Shown here: one piece after another, positions 54,075-63,903 of the stretch
Layout: every line of letters begins with the position of its first letter
Position numbering within the stretch: position 1 is the stretch's first letter
Assembly (NCBI GenBank): GCA_030220185.1
Contig: JASPKZ010008350.1
Location: 1,460,501-1,524,500 of the forward strand
Direction of reading: 5' to 3'
From: Diploptera punctata
Taxonomy: Eukaryota > Arthropoda > Insecta > Blattodea > Blaberidae
Length of the DNA stretch: 64,000 nucleotides
Program-made: the position numbers and the translations under genes
The notes under the pieces: generated by a model
What the model was told of the DNA's origin: nothing
Databases searched by the model: none
The model's input: only the letters and a program-made list of their open reading frames with translations

Positions 54075-54410
54075 AGACAAGATAAAATAAAAAATGAATT
54101 CCTTTGGAGAGAAATTAATGTTACCACATCTGTTGTTAAGAGGATTAAAAATCAAACTCTTAAATGGTGCGGCCATGTACAAAGAATAGAAAATGAAAGA
54201 TGGCCAAAATATATATACCAATGGTCAGTCCCTGGAAGAAATAAACATGGCAGGCCAAGATGGAAATGGAAAACCTATGTCAGAACTATAATGGATGATA
54301 GGAATTTGAAAGAAGGAGACTGGAATGATATAAATAAATGGAAACGGAAGATGGCAAACCTATAAGTGGGGGGCGAAGAAGAAGAAGAAGAAGAAGAATA
54401 AAAGTTGTAG
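54075..54410 (+). pseudogene. RTE-like LINE C-terminus with (GAA)n tail
   Basis: Plus strand: KIKNEFLWREINVTTSVVKR, then IKNQTLKWCGHVQRIENERW, PKYIYQWSVPGRNKHGRPRW, KWKTYVRTIMDDRNLKEGDW and NDINKWKRKMANL with a stop at 54362-54364, then GGGGGGCG and an (AAG)n tail to about 54400. It is the last 95 or so residues of an RTE/L2-like reverse-transcriptase ORF, in one clean frame. The RT core is absent. The tail type resembles family H, but the 3' terminus lacks the H hairpin, so it is a separate subfamily. Confidence 0.78.
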
Positions 54411-54461
54411 TACTTAAAAAACATAAGACTGCTTAGAGTATAAAGGCAAAACTGATTGTAC

Positions 54462-55374
54462 AATTCTTTTTCTTCTTCTTTACTTCACGGGCTAGGCAAA
54501 AATTGCCTGTTCCGCCTCACAGTTGTTCTGTCCATCTTTTCACTGGCCTTCCTACATTTCTTGAACCTCTTGGCTTGTAGTTAGTTGAATACTGCTCTTG
54601 GTAATCTTGTTACATTCATTCTTTCTACATGTGTAAACCATTTCTCTCTACATTCTTTGATTTTCTCATTCAATGGATAAGCCTATATATTTAACTCTGT
54701 TCTTATATCTTCATTCTTTATACGATACAATCTTGTGAAGCCCTTAATTCTTCTAAGGAAGTTCTGCGCTTTGTATTCTACTTTGTAATTTTTTTGTCAT
54801 TACCCAAGTTTCACTCCCATAAGTAATGTAGGAACTTCCAATGTTTTATAAAACTTCAATCTAGTATCTTTTTTTGTTTTATTCTTTAATATTTTATGTA
54901 TGGTTCCGCGTATCATTTGAAATTTCGACAGTTTTATATTTATGTCTCTTTCAGTTTTTGTGTATATAGTAAAATTACAACCCAAATAATTAAAATTTGT
55001 TACTTGTTCCAGAGATTTATTGTCTATTACGATTTTTGATCTTGTATGTTCGTTTTCTCAAAAGACATTATTTTTGTTTTTTATTTTGATATTTTAAAAT
55101 TATATTCTTGGCATAACTGATTTAATTCATGTAAAGAGTACTGCAAATTATTTTAATTTTCTTGAATAATAACCACATCGTCCGCATACATTAAATCGTT
55201 TAATATTTTAAAACGGTTTATTCTTAATCCCATATCAACAATACTTTTCCAATTTTGGATAATATCATTAATATATAGATTAAAAGGAGTAGGTGGTAAA
55301 CTACACTCTTGTCTTACACCTCAATTTATTAAAATAGCTTCGGTCTTTGATGTGCCTGTATTTATTATAATTTG
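54462..55374 (-). pseudogene. LINE family H, minus-strand copy, C-terminal half (split)
   Basis: The 3' end on the minus strand carries GCGGAACAGGCAATTTTTGCC and a (GAAGAA) tail at 54462-54480. Upstream the frames give a WFTHVERM-like segment, KILKNKTKKDTRLKFYKTLE, YADDVVII (the catalytic box, near 55170-55195), then GVRQECSLPPTPFNLYINDI near 55290. At its right edge it reads YVKSQIIINTGTSKTEAILI and is interrupted by the plus-strand insertion at 55389. The other half resumes at 56871. Stops and frameshifts are frequent. Confidence 0.78.
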
Positions 55375-55388
55375 AGATTTTACATACA

Positions 55389-56799
55389 TAAATCAGAAAT
55401 AGACAGAATTACTCTAAGCGAAATGAGAGAGGCATTGAAAGAAATGAAAAATAATAAAAGCACCAGGTATAGATGGTATAAACAATGAACTAATAAAGTA
55501 TGCAGGTTTATTTGCAGAAATAAGGTTATTAAACTTAATAAACGAATGTTGGAAGACATGTAAAATACCTGAAAATTGGAAGATAGGTGAAGTCATATCC
55601 CTCTTCAAAAAAGGAAATAGATTAGATAGTAAAAATTATAGAGGTATCAGCTTATTGAACTCCACTTATAAATTATATGCAAAAATAATAAATAATAGAT
55701 TGAAGAAGATATCTGACACACTCTTAGAAGAAGAACAAGCAGGGTTCAGAAAAGGAAGATCCTGTAGTGATAATGTGTTTATTATAAAGAGACTAATTGA
55801 AAAGAGAAGAGAATTTAACCTGCCAACATATTTGTTGTTCATTGATTTTGAAAAGGCCTTTGACAGAGTAAATATATCTATACTATGGGAAATAATGAAG
55901 GAACGAGGATATCCACACCATCTAATAAAATCAGTCCAAAGCTTATATGAAGAAACTAAAGTTGTGATAAAAACTTATGGAAAAAGGTCAGAAGAAATTT
56001 TAATAAATCAAGGAGTTAGACAAGGGTGTAGTCTATTCCCCACTCTTTTTAACATATATATATCGACGACATTATGAAACAATGAAAAATTATAATGGAC
56101 AAAGGCCTTAGATTGAACAATAACTCAAGTATTAATAACTTACTTTTCGCCGATGATTTAGTCTTACTACACCATGATGAAGATCTGTTACAATTGGCTG
56201 CTTACAAACTAAATGCAATATGTAGCGATTATAATTTTAAAATTTCAATAAGTAAAACAAAAGTATTGGTATTTTGCGGAAGAAATACTCTGCGTGCAAA
56301 AATAGTAATTAGAGACGAAATTATTGAACAAGTATCCCACTTTAAATATTTAGGATGTGACATCAGCTATGGATATGATAAAGATATTGAACACAAAACA
56401 CATACGTTTCAAGCTATATGTGGTACAATAAATAGAACATTGAATAATAAAGCCCATAAACAAACAAAATTAAAATTTTATAAAACAATGGCTGTCCCTG
56501 TCCTTTTGTATGGGAGTGAATCTTGGATTACCACTACCAAACAAGAAAGTAAAATCCAAGCAGCCGAGATGAAATGTTTAAGAAGAGTAAAAGGCTGCAC
56601 TAGAATGGACCAGATAAGAAACGAGGATATCCGTGAAGAACTGCAGTTCTACTCCATAAAAGGAAAGATATTTAACAACAATATTCAGTGGAAAGAACAT
56701 GTAGAAAGAATGGAAGAAAGTAGATTACCAAATAAAATCTTCCATTATTTTCCAAGAGGAAGAAGAGATGTCGGACGTCCTCGGAAGAGATGGTCTTAG
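55389..56799 (+). pseudogene. RTE-like reverse transcriptase, family H, nearly complete RT domain
   Basis: Three open segments in order: 55389-55465, 55463-56077 (its inner ATG at 55655 is not a real start) and 56095-56799. The RT blocks are complete: WKIGEVISLFKKGNR, KNYRGISLLNSTYKLYAKII, EEQAGFRKGRSCSDNVFII, LLFIDFEKAFDRVN (first catalytic aspartate), NQGVRQGCSLFPTLFNIYI, NNLLFADDLVLLHHDEDL (catalytic pair) and FKYLGCDIS. The tail follows with LKFYKTMAVPVLLYGSESW, KCLRRVKGCTRMDQIRNEDI, WKEHVERMEESRLPNKIFHY and GRRDVGRPRKRW. One frameshift near 55463 and one near 56075-56095 inactivate it. It is 5'-truncated without the endonuclease. It is the best-preserved RT in the window. Confidence 0.88.
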
Positions 56800-56870
56800 A
56801 TCTATTAGTGAAGACGGAACAGGCAACTCTTGCCTAAACCAGGAAGTGAAGAAGAAGAAGAAGAAGAAGA
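55389..56870 (+). mobile_element. LINE family H, plus-strand copy nested in its relative, 14-bp target duplication
   Basis: It begins within the RT N-terminal region and ends with the hairpin GGAACAGGCAACTCTTGCC and a (GAA)n tail. It is flanked by AGATTTTACATACA (55375-55388) and AGATTTTACACACA (56871-56884), which match at 13 of 14 positions and together restore the minus-strand host reading SL.VKSQIII. Confidence 0.92.
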
Positions 56871-57945
56871 AGATTTTACACACAAACTTTTTATCACATA
56901 AATTAATTTTACGGGGTAATCATGTATTTCCATAATTTTCCACAACTTATCTCTATCAACACGATCAAGCGCCATTCTCAAAATCAATAAAAGCAACATG
57001 CGACTGTAGGTTATGTCCTCTTCTTTTTTTTAATTATTTGCTGGAATGTGAATAAATTATATATTGTTGGGCGTCCCGTTCTAAAGCCATTTTGTTCATG
57101 CATTGCTGCTGCTATTATTTTAAGTATTTTATTTATAACCCTAACATAGATTTTATAAATTGAATTAAGTAGGCTAATTCCTCTATAGTTATTACATTGT
57201 CTTCTATCTCCTTTTTTAAATAGCGATATGACTTCAGCTACATTCCAACTTTCTGGTATTCTGCAGTTTCTCCAACATTCATTAAATACATGCAATATTC
57301 TCCAATGTTGAAATGTTCCACCATATTTTAGAAGCTCCATATTTATCTGATAAGGACCAGCTGCTTTTCTGTTTTTGGTTTATTTCAAGGATTCTTGAAG
57401 TTCAACAAATGTAATCATATCAGTTTGCATTTCGCCTTTTTTATTATCTGGATATAATTCTCGTTTTTCTTCATCTTCTTCTTTTTCTTCTTTATACCAC
57501 AAATTTTTATAGTGTTCTATCCATCTTTCTTTATTAACAACATCTATTTTTGCAGTAACTTTTTTCTGATTAATTTAAAGTTTTATAACTTTGTATGCAA
57601 AATTTTGTCTGCCATAAATATCGTTTTCTATTTCACTTATAAAATTATTCCAAGAATATTGATGAGCTGTCCTAATAATTTGTTTTGCTATATTCCATTT
57701 TTCTACATATTGTTGTCTAGAGTCTTCTGTTTTTTTTGTTGAAGCCACTGTTTATATGAATTTGGTTTTCTTTATTGCCAGTTCTATTTCTTCATTCCAA
57801 ATTCTTACTCCTTTTCTGCTTCTATTTTTTCTTTTTTTCCCCTATTGCTTCCAGGGCTGCCTTTTTAATGCAATTTTTAATATTATTCCATTCACCATCT
57901 AATATATCGCCAGTTGATGTGTGATTGATGTATTGATTCTACAAA
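56871..57945 (-). pseudogene. LINE family H, minus-strand copy, N-terminal half of RT and linker
   Basis: Minus-strand frames from the right: STGDILDGEWNNIKNCIKKA, then NRSRKGVRIWNEEIELAIKK, YVEKWNIAKQIIRTAHQYSW, NKERWIEHYKNLWYKEEKEE, TFVELQESLK and NRKAAGP, then MELLKYGGTFQHWRILHVFN, SWNVAEVISLFKKGDRRQCN, NYRGISLLNSIYKIYVRVIN and ILRMALDRVDRDKLWKIMEI. This is the endonuclease-RT linker and the first RT blocks. It breaks at the target duplication and continues at 55374. The first catalytic box reads MALDRVD instead of the AFDRV type, with a frameshift before it. The endonuclease is not seen beyond 57945. Confidence 0.82.
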
Positions 57946-57950
57946 TAATA

Positions 57951-58195
57951 ATGTAAATTGAGGGCAAATTGTTCAACATTTACAGCCTTATCCGTGGGCA
58001 GGATTAAACCACTAACACATTGAATCAATTGTCCATATTTTAAGTGACTTACTGTGTGGGTGTTGCTCACAAATCCATTCAAGTGAATCACTAATGGCTT
58101 CTTACGATCTCAAAGGCTGGATTTAGAATCCAGCTCTTCTTCTGAGAGCCCAAGGAACTCTTCCCATGTGAATGGAAATGAAGAAGGGCTTTTAT
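57951..58195 (-). pseudogene. unrecognised coding-like relic
   Basis: The minus strand reads HKSPSSFPFTWEEFLGLSEE, then ELDSKSSL, a stop (TGA), DRKKPLVIHLNGFVSNTHTV, SHLKYGQLIQCVSGLILPTD and KAVNVEQFALNLHYYL with a stop. Composition and length (about 85 codons with one internal stop) look like former coding sequence. It does not resemble any transposon protein I know. It could be an exon relic of a host gene, a processed pseudogene or the 5' ORF of the adjoining LINE. No splice sites could be assigned. Confidence 0.35.
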
Positions 58196-58199
58196 GATT

Positions 58200-59060
58200 C
58201 AGTTTCTCAACAAACGTTATATAAGGCCCTACTATTTCCGAGTTATAGGGCCCTATGATCTAATTGTTTACAAATGGAACATTGATTTTAAATGAAACAC
58301 TTGTAATCCTAATGCATAATGTTTCTCTCTTGAACATCATTTCGCTGGATGTAATATGATAAATGTCCACATTCCTTTTTATCTAGGTAACATGGTATTG
58401 GTCTTGGCAGAGTTTTAAATAGGTATATACTTCTATGTATCTGTTTAATATGAAAGGTTTCATAAGTTTGTTAATTATTCATTCACATTGTTTTGAATAA
58501 AATATTTAAAACATTGTATAGGCTTATCTTTTGCAGTTACTATTATTTTCATTCAATGAAAGGTGTTCGAATACAAATATAGGCCCTTGTTTTTAACAAT
58601 CACTGATTTCAAAGTAAAATATATATTTAGAAAAAATATTTTCATTGAAGTGAAATATTAATTTTAAAATTCGGCCCCCAATAAAAGAAAGAAGCCTACT
58701 ATCAATTCACAGACATACGATCTATTGTTCCACTATTCACATATATGTACATTACATAACTTTAGACAGTATTGTTGTTTTTAGGGTTTATAGGTAGATA
58801 TTAATTATCGATAAAACATAAGAAGGAATGCAAAATATCAAGTTATATTTTGTCAAATTGGATTGGTTATGTTACATCTCAAGAGTGAATTATGGTAAAG
58901 CATGGTTTTTCGGATTGTGTCCAAGGATATACCTTCTACATGAATTTTCCAACTATATTGGTAATTGTTCATAAATTGGATATCTGCTTCTAACCTAAGT
59001 TCTTGCAAGACATCTTCATTTTTTCAGTGATCGTATCTGGCCATCGCACCTTATACTTAT
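58200..59060. other. unassigned AT-rich stretch
   Basis: TAGGGCCCTA at 58246. Nothing else was recognised. Confidence 0.5.
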
Positions 59061-59064
59061 GATA

Positions 59065-59482
59065 TTAATTTTTAAAATCAATCTCGAAGAGAAACTCAGC
59101 TCAGGTTTTATAAAATTATGGCTGTTCCTATTATTTTATATGGATCTGAATCTTGGGTACATACAAAAAATATATCACACACATTCAAGCCGCTGAAATG
59201 AAATTTTTAAGATCCGTAAAAGGATGTACACGCATGGATAGATTACACAATGAAACGATAAAAAATGAACTGGATATATTTTCAATAGTCGATAAATAGA
59301 CGAGCACAAATACCAATGGAAAGAACATTTAGACAGAATGGACAATACAAGATTATCTAAAAAGATCAACACCTACAAACCACATGGAAAAAAGATCTTT
59401 GGGACGGCCAAGGAAACGATGGACTTGAGACCGGGACTGGTCGCATTGACCTAATCCTGGAAAGGAAGAAGAAGAAGATATT
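59065..59482 (+). pseudogene. LINE family I, C-terminal end with (GAA)n tail, copy 1
   Basis: Plus strand across frames: INLEEKLSSGFIKLWLFLLF and, in the proper frame, TQLRFYKIMAVPIILYGSES, then WVHTKNI..HIQAAEMKFLR, SVKGCTRMDRLHNETIKNEL, DIFSIVDK, then a stop, YQWKEHLDRMDNTRLSKKIN and TYKPHGK. A GRPRKRWT remnant follows and the 3' terminus is CTGGTCGCATTGACCTAATC, CTGGAAAGGAAG and (AAG)n. It is related to family H (GCTRMD, W.EH..RM) but is a distinct subfamily. The second copy is inverted at 62645-63110. The RT catalytic part is missing and stops are present. Confidence 0.78.
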
Positions 59483-59700
59483 CAATCCAGGGTACATATT
59501 TTAATATTTTAACCGTTAAATTTCGTATTTTGAGATGGCAAATATTTGGTTTTCAAAGGCAGGCTTAGTTTAGATAATGTAAATGATAAATACATATTTT
59601 CTTTCTTTAATTCCACCCAACCTAACTGATCTAATTTTAACAACAAATAATGTTTTATATTTACTCAAACAGCGCTTGGGAAAATAAATATTATTTTTCA

Positions 59701-59716
59701 TGTGTGTGTGTGTGTG

Positions 59717-59813
<97 letters not shown>
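59701..59813. repeat. compound (TG)n-(AG)n microsatellite
   Basis: A short TG run then about 50 AG units. The ERERER frame is an artefact. Confidence 0.97.
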
Positions 59814-59815
<2 letters not shown>

Positions 59816-59929
59816 TTTTGATAATATTTAATGTATTTCAGGATTATTTATGATTTATTTTTTTAACTTTACCGCTATCTTTAGTGTGGTTTACTTCTCG
59901 TTTAGCTGAAACCAACCGATGGAAAGAGA

Positions 59930-60080
<151 letters not shown>

Positions 60081-60655
60081 TTTGAAGTAAAATAAAGTAT
60101 ATAAAATGAAATTAATTTAGTCTGAAATATAAAGGTTAATGATAAAAAATTGCTTTAGAATCTCAGCCAAATTACACGAGATTTGTAAGACGCTTTGTAG
60201 CAGTCTCAAGATTAGACCAAAGGATATTTATCGGGCACCGGTCGCATATTTATTTACATAAACAAGGCAATAAAAACTTGAATTTGTCATTCGAGCGGGA
60301 AACATTTTTCACATGACACTGCTCTCTTGATTAGTGCAAGCAGATGTGCTTGAATATAAAATTAGAACAGCAGTTTTGCACTTTCCCTACAAAAATGTAC
60401 CGAGATTATGTTAAGATTTTCTCTTATCAAAAACGTTTGTAGTCACAGTTAATTATACAGCTACGAAAATTCTTAAACAGGTGAGCGAGTGAGACTAAAA
60501 ACTGAATTTATCATAAAGTTACTGCGTAGGCCTACACAGAGATTTGCAAACAAGAAAGTTAACAGATTTGTATAAAAAATATTAAGTTTTCAATAATATT
60601 CTTTTTAAGAAAACAGTTGTATTTTAGTGTGTTTATCTAAATTTATGTCACTGCC
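60081..60655. other. unassigned stretch
   Basis: TAGGCCTA at 60527. Nothing else was recognised. Confidence 0.5.
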
Positions 60656-60659
60656 TAAA

Positions 60660-60893
60660 TGGCATCCCAAATAATTAAAATTCTGAACTTGCTCTATAAT
60701 TACACTGTTTAGGGCCTATCATTATTTTTGTTCTTATTGCACATTTTCCTTTCAGAGTTAATATTTTTGTTTTAGATGTAGATATTCTTAAATTGTATTT
60801 TAGAGAGATATTATGTGAAGTATAAAGGAATTGTTGTAAAGCATTTTCTGATGCTGTCATTACTTGATCGTCTGCAAAAAGCAGAGTTGTCAA
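60660..60893 (-). pseudogene. LINE family G-like RT fragment with FADD box, inverted segment
   Basis: The minus strand reads MTTLLFADDQVMTASENALQ, then QFLYTSHNISLKYNLRISTS, KTKILTLKGKCAIRTKIMI. After a frame break at TAGGGCCTA (60710-60718) it continues NSVIIEQVQNFNYLG. FADD is the catalytic box of the reverse transcriptase, and the KTK..L.G and EQV..F.YLG blocks are the standard next ones. Deleting the seven bases of core plus one TA restores the frame. This segment stands head to head with a plus-strand 3' end of the same type at 60905, as in twin-primed LINE insertions. Confidence 0.75.
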
Positions 60894-60900
60894 TAGGCTA

Positions 60901-61095
60901 CACTATTTATCAAAATGCTTATCTTCAGCACGTATTACGAATAAATGAACAGCGCATACCAAGAAGAATGTATAATTATAAACCAAAAAGGGAGAAGAAT
61001 GTTAGGAAGACCATTGAAGAGATGGAAGGACCAATTCGACCTATAATGAGATCGGAACAGGCCATTGGGCTTAATCCTTGTTGTTGATGATGATG
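60901..61095 (+). mobile_element. LINE family G-like 3' end with GAT tail
   Basis: The plus strand encodes YQNAYLQHVLRINEQRIPRR, then MYNYKPKREKNVRKT, and ends GATCGGAACAGGCCATTGGG CTTAATCC followed by a short (GAT)n tail. Its terminus corresponds to the one at 6833-6890. Confidence 0.75.
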
Positions 61096-61138
61096 AAGTA
61101 AATAGTCATTTGAAGGATTTTACTTTTACGGTATCATG

Positions 61139-61331
61139 TGTTGTTGCCGAGCTACGGGACTTGCTCTGGTTCGAGTCCCCATGAGGGAAGAAATTTCCTG
61201 ATTGAATTTCGGCCAGTATGGGACCATCTTGAGAGATTTGCGTAGCTACACAAAATAGCGTTTCCAGATTGAGAAAACCAGATATAACGGCTGGGGATCC
61301 TAGGTGCTTACCACATTTGACTTCTACGCTG
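61139..61331 (+). mobile_element. SINE family A, left part (split by a TIR element)
   Basis: It starts in the head at GCCGAGCTACGGGACTTGC, with the B-box GGTTCGAGTCCCC, and continues to CTTCTACGCTG, where the TIR element enters. It resumes at 62002. Confidence 0.85.
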
Positions 61332-61994
61332 CACATAAGGACGAAATCCTATTTTACGACGACAAAAATAGGATTTTCATTTTTTCTGTAACTAGTAAAT
61401 AATACCTTGATCATGATCTACAATAATTAGTCCTTTGTATTCGATGTTTTTTTCTTCTGTTTTTGCAACACAAAAGAAAGTGTAAGCGCTTAAAGTTCTC
61501 GAAATTGTGACGTATGAAGAAGCCACTGAATTGCGTTTTTTTCATTGACGGAGTAACTCCATTTGTTCGGTTTTCATGAGCATATCATCTACTTTTTTGC
61601 ATGGAACCAGTAGCCTCAGGTATGTACTTATGTTTGCAATAATTTATAACTTAATAGTTTTAGTTAGTAGGTTTTTATAACATTTTATTTAACCAACGGC
61701 TGGGGGACCCGACATGCTGACCAAGTAACCTCTACACTGACTAGACGATCGTATACATCTGTGATTAACACATGTAGGCTAGATGTGTTGCCAGTAGCCG
61801 GATGGTAAGTGGTCAAAAGGACGCCATGCAGTTTTTTTCAATTCCAAGAGCTGACTATGCATGGATGAGTGATCGGTAATGATATGATCGATACAACAAC
61901 TATTAATACCTTTATGCTACATTTCTGAGTCAAAATAATTAAAAAACAATTGCATTATATTTTTGTCGTCGTAAAATAGAGATTCGTCTTTATG
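61332..61994. mobile_element. TIR element, 663 bp, in SINE A, 7-bp target duplication
   Basis: The inverted ends ACATAAGGACGAA..CTATTTTACGACGACAA (61333-61370) and 61958-61994 match at about 34 of 38 positions. TACGCTG occurs directly on both sides (61325-61331, 61995-62001). The interior has no transposase and carries an extra SINE-A fragment at 61693-61835. The superfamily is uncertain (hAT-like if the duplication is really 8 bp). Confidence 0.85.
61693..61835 (+). mobile_element. SINE family A fragment inside the TIR element
   Basis: AACGGCTGGGGGACCCGACA, then CTACACTGACTAGACGATCG and AGTAGCCGGATGGTAAG are the 3' half of SINE A. A GGCTA insertion (TAGGCTA at 61785) interrupts the usual ACACATGTGGATGTG block. 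Confidence 0.8.
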
Positions 61995-62001
61995 TACGCT
62001 G

Positions 62002-62068
62002 GTTGGATGATAGACCACCCTTGTGGACGATCATTTGAGGCCAGCAGGCGGCTGTTAGCCCAAGGGTT
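62002..62068 (+). mobile_element. SINE family A, right part
   Basis: GTTGGATGATAGACCACCC, then GAGGCCAGCAGGCGGCTG and CCCAAGGGTTGTTC complete the copy begun at 61139. Confidence 0.8.
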
Positions 62069-62298
62069 GTTCATATTTAAAAGTTCTGTTAATATTGTAA
62101 TGTTATAAGTAAGTTTGGCCTACATTTGCAGTTATTGTTCTACTAATTCTAACACGATGGAACTTAATAAACTTGAAAATAAATTGTTCAACAATAAAAT
62201 TTTAATTTTCTTTCAAAATTACGAAATAAATATGTTAAACTATTGAAGCATAATAATATTACATTTCAAGATGCATTTTTGTATTATTATCCTAAACA

Positions 62299-62635
62299 AG
62301 TACACCGCTGTGGACTCGAGGTAGCGTGCTGCCTTGTCACACAGCGGGCCCGGGTTCGATCCGCGGTCGGGACAGTTTTTCTGGGTGAGGTTTTTATCGG
62401 GGTTTTTCCTCACCTGTAAGGCAAATGTTAGGAAAACTTTAAGGCCCAAACGGTCCCCGAAATCATATGGCCATCCTCATCCTCACCCTTATCATTATCA
62501 TCATCATCCTTCATCGGTGTGGAAAGCAACGGGAAGCTACCAAACCTACAATCCCCGGGTAAAGCTGAAAACATAGCATGAAAATGCTATGATTCCAGTG
62601 AAGGACCTACCCTCGGGCAGAATTACTATGGATGG
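62299..62635 (+). mobile_element. tRNA-derived SINE, family B, full-length copy 5
   Basis: Head TACACCGCTGTGGACTCGAG and GGGTTCGATCCGCGGTCGG. The complete body ends GTGAAGGACCTACCCTCGGG then CAGAATTACTATGGATGG. ATCCTAAAC at 62289-62297 and 62636-62644 is the likely target duplication. Confidence 0.93.
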
Positions 62636-62644
62636 ATCCTAAAC

Positions 62645-63110
62645 TACTTCTTCTTCCTTTCCAGAATTAGGTCAATGAGACCTGTTCCGGTCTCAAGTCC
62701 ATCGGTTTCCTTGGCCGTCCCAATAATATTATACCATGAGGTTTGTCGGTGTTGATCATTTTGAGTAATTTTGTATTGTTTATTCTGTCTAAATGTTCCT
62801 TCCGCCGGTAGGCCTATCTGTGCTCTTCCAGTTTATCGAGTATTGAAAATATCTCCAATTCATTTCTTATTGACTCATTGTCTAATCTATCCATGCGTGT
62901 ACATCCTTTTACGGTTCTTAAAAACTTTATTTCAGTGGCTTGAATGCGTGAGATATCTTTTACCCAAGATTCAGATCCATACAAAATAACAGGAACAGCC
63001 ATAATCTTATAAAACCTGAGTTGAATTTCTATTCGAGTCTTTCGGAGGTTTCTTCTCATGGTGCCGCACATCATTTGATAACGGTTTAATTTATTATGTA
63101 TATCCTAATC
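62645..63110 (-). pseudogene. LINE family I, C-terminal end, copy 2
   Basis: The minus-strand frame 62814-63074 reads MMCGTMRRNLRKTRIEIQLR, then FYKIMAVPVILYGSESWVKD, ISRIQATEIKFLRTVKGCTR, MDRLDNESIRNELEIFSILD and KLEEHR. Here TAGGCCTA (62809-62816) interrupts the family sequence and shifts the frame, and the following EHLDRI.. part lies in another frame. The 3' terminus, GGAACAGGTCTCATTGACC then TAATTCTGGAAAGGAAG, with a (AAG)n tail lies at 62645-62700. It is the same subfamily as 59065-59482 and is 5'-truncated before the RT catalytic box. Residues TMRR.L.K..IE..LRFYK are the usual bridge to the KFYK..AVPV box. Confidence 0.82.
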
Positions 63111-63900
63111 ATAGCTATATGTTATACCAAGTTGGTTAATTAACCAAAGCTAAAGAATAATAATAACTTGTTAATTTCCTAAATTGTTTTATGAAATGTT
63201 AGCTTATACTCAGAATGTCATGACATAGTAAATAAGAATAGGCTTAAAACGGACTTACCCAAAGAAGAGCTGACAGCTGCTGAAGAACTGCAACCACGCG
63301 TTAGCCTATTAAAAATACACACATTAGTGTCACAAAAAATTTCAGTAAACAATGTAACTTATTAAACAAGTTTAAATAAGTGTACAAAAATACAAACTAC
63401 TTAATGTTTATTACAATCTATAAATAGAATATTGGTAACGGGTTTGATATTTCTCCCTTTAATAAAAATAATGACAAAGAAGGAATTTTCATATTTTAAA
63501 AAGCCGTAATTTTGCATTCCACAACAAACAAAAGCAATAAAAGACGAAATCTTGGACAACCGAAGAAAGGCTGGAAAATATCAGTTTTAACTGCAGTAAG
63601 TTATAGGTAGGAAACGAGATTCACCTCTCTCCTGAAGTAATGATGATGATGATATATAGGCCCAAAAGAAGCGACTTGATAAAGACACACATACAAGTAA
63701 TATTATATCGATTCTGTGTACACCTATCCAAGATAATGCGATGAAAGCACTTATAATAATTCATGCTAATGAGTCTTATGTAGGGTAAAGTTTGGTTAGT
63801 CGTGACATTGAATTTGTGATATGCAAGCCTATTTTGTTTTTTAAATCATATGATTATAATTTCGTTTTTTTTTTTTTTAGTTTCATAAACAAGAATATTT
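63111..63900. other. unassigned AT-rich stretch
   Basis: TAGCCTA at 63302. Nothing else was recognised. Confidence 0.5.
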
Positions 63901-63903
63901 TAC

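Noticed and set aside
57170..57176. TAGGCTA as another motif insertion
   Set aside because: Here it is part of conserved LINE coding sequence (GISLLNS on the minus strand), so it is a chance occurrence.
59650..59853. Open frame with long Glu-Arg repeat
   Set aside because: It is the translation of a (GA)n microsatellite.
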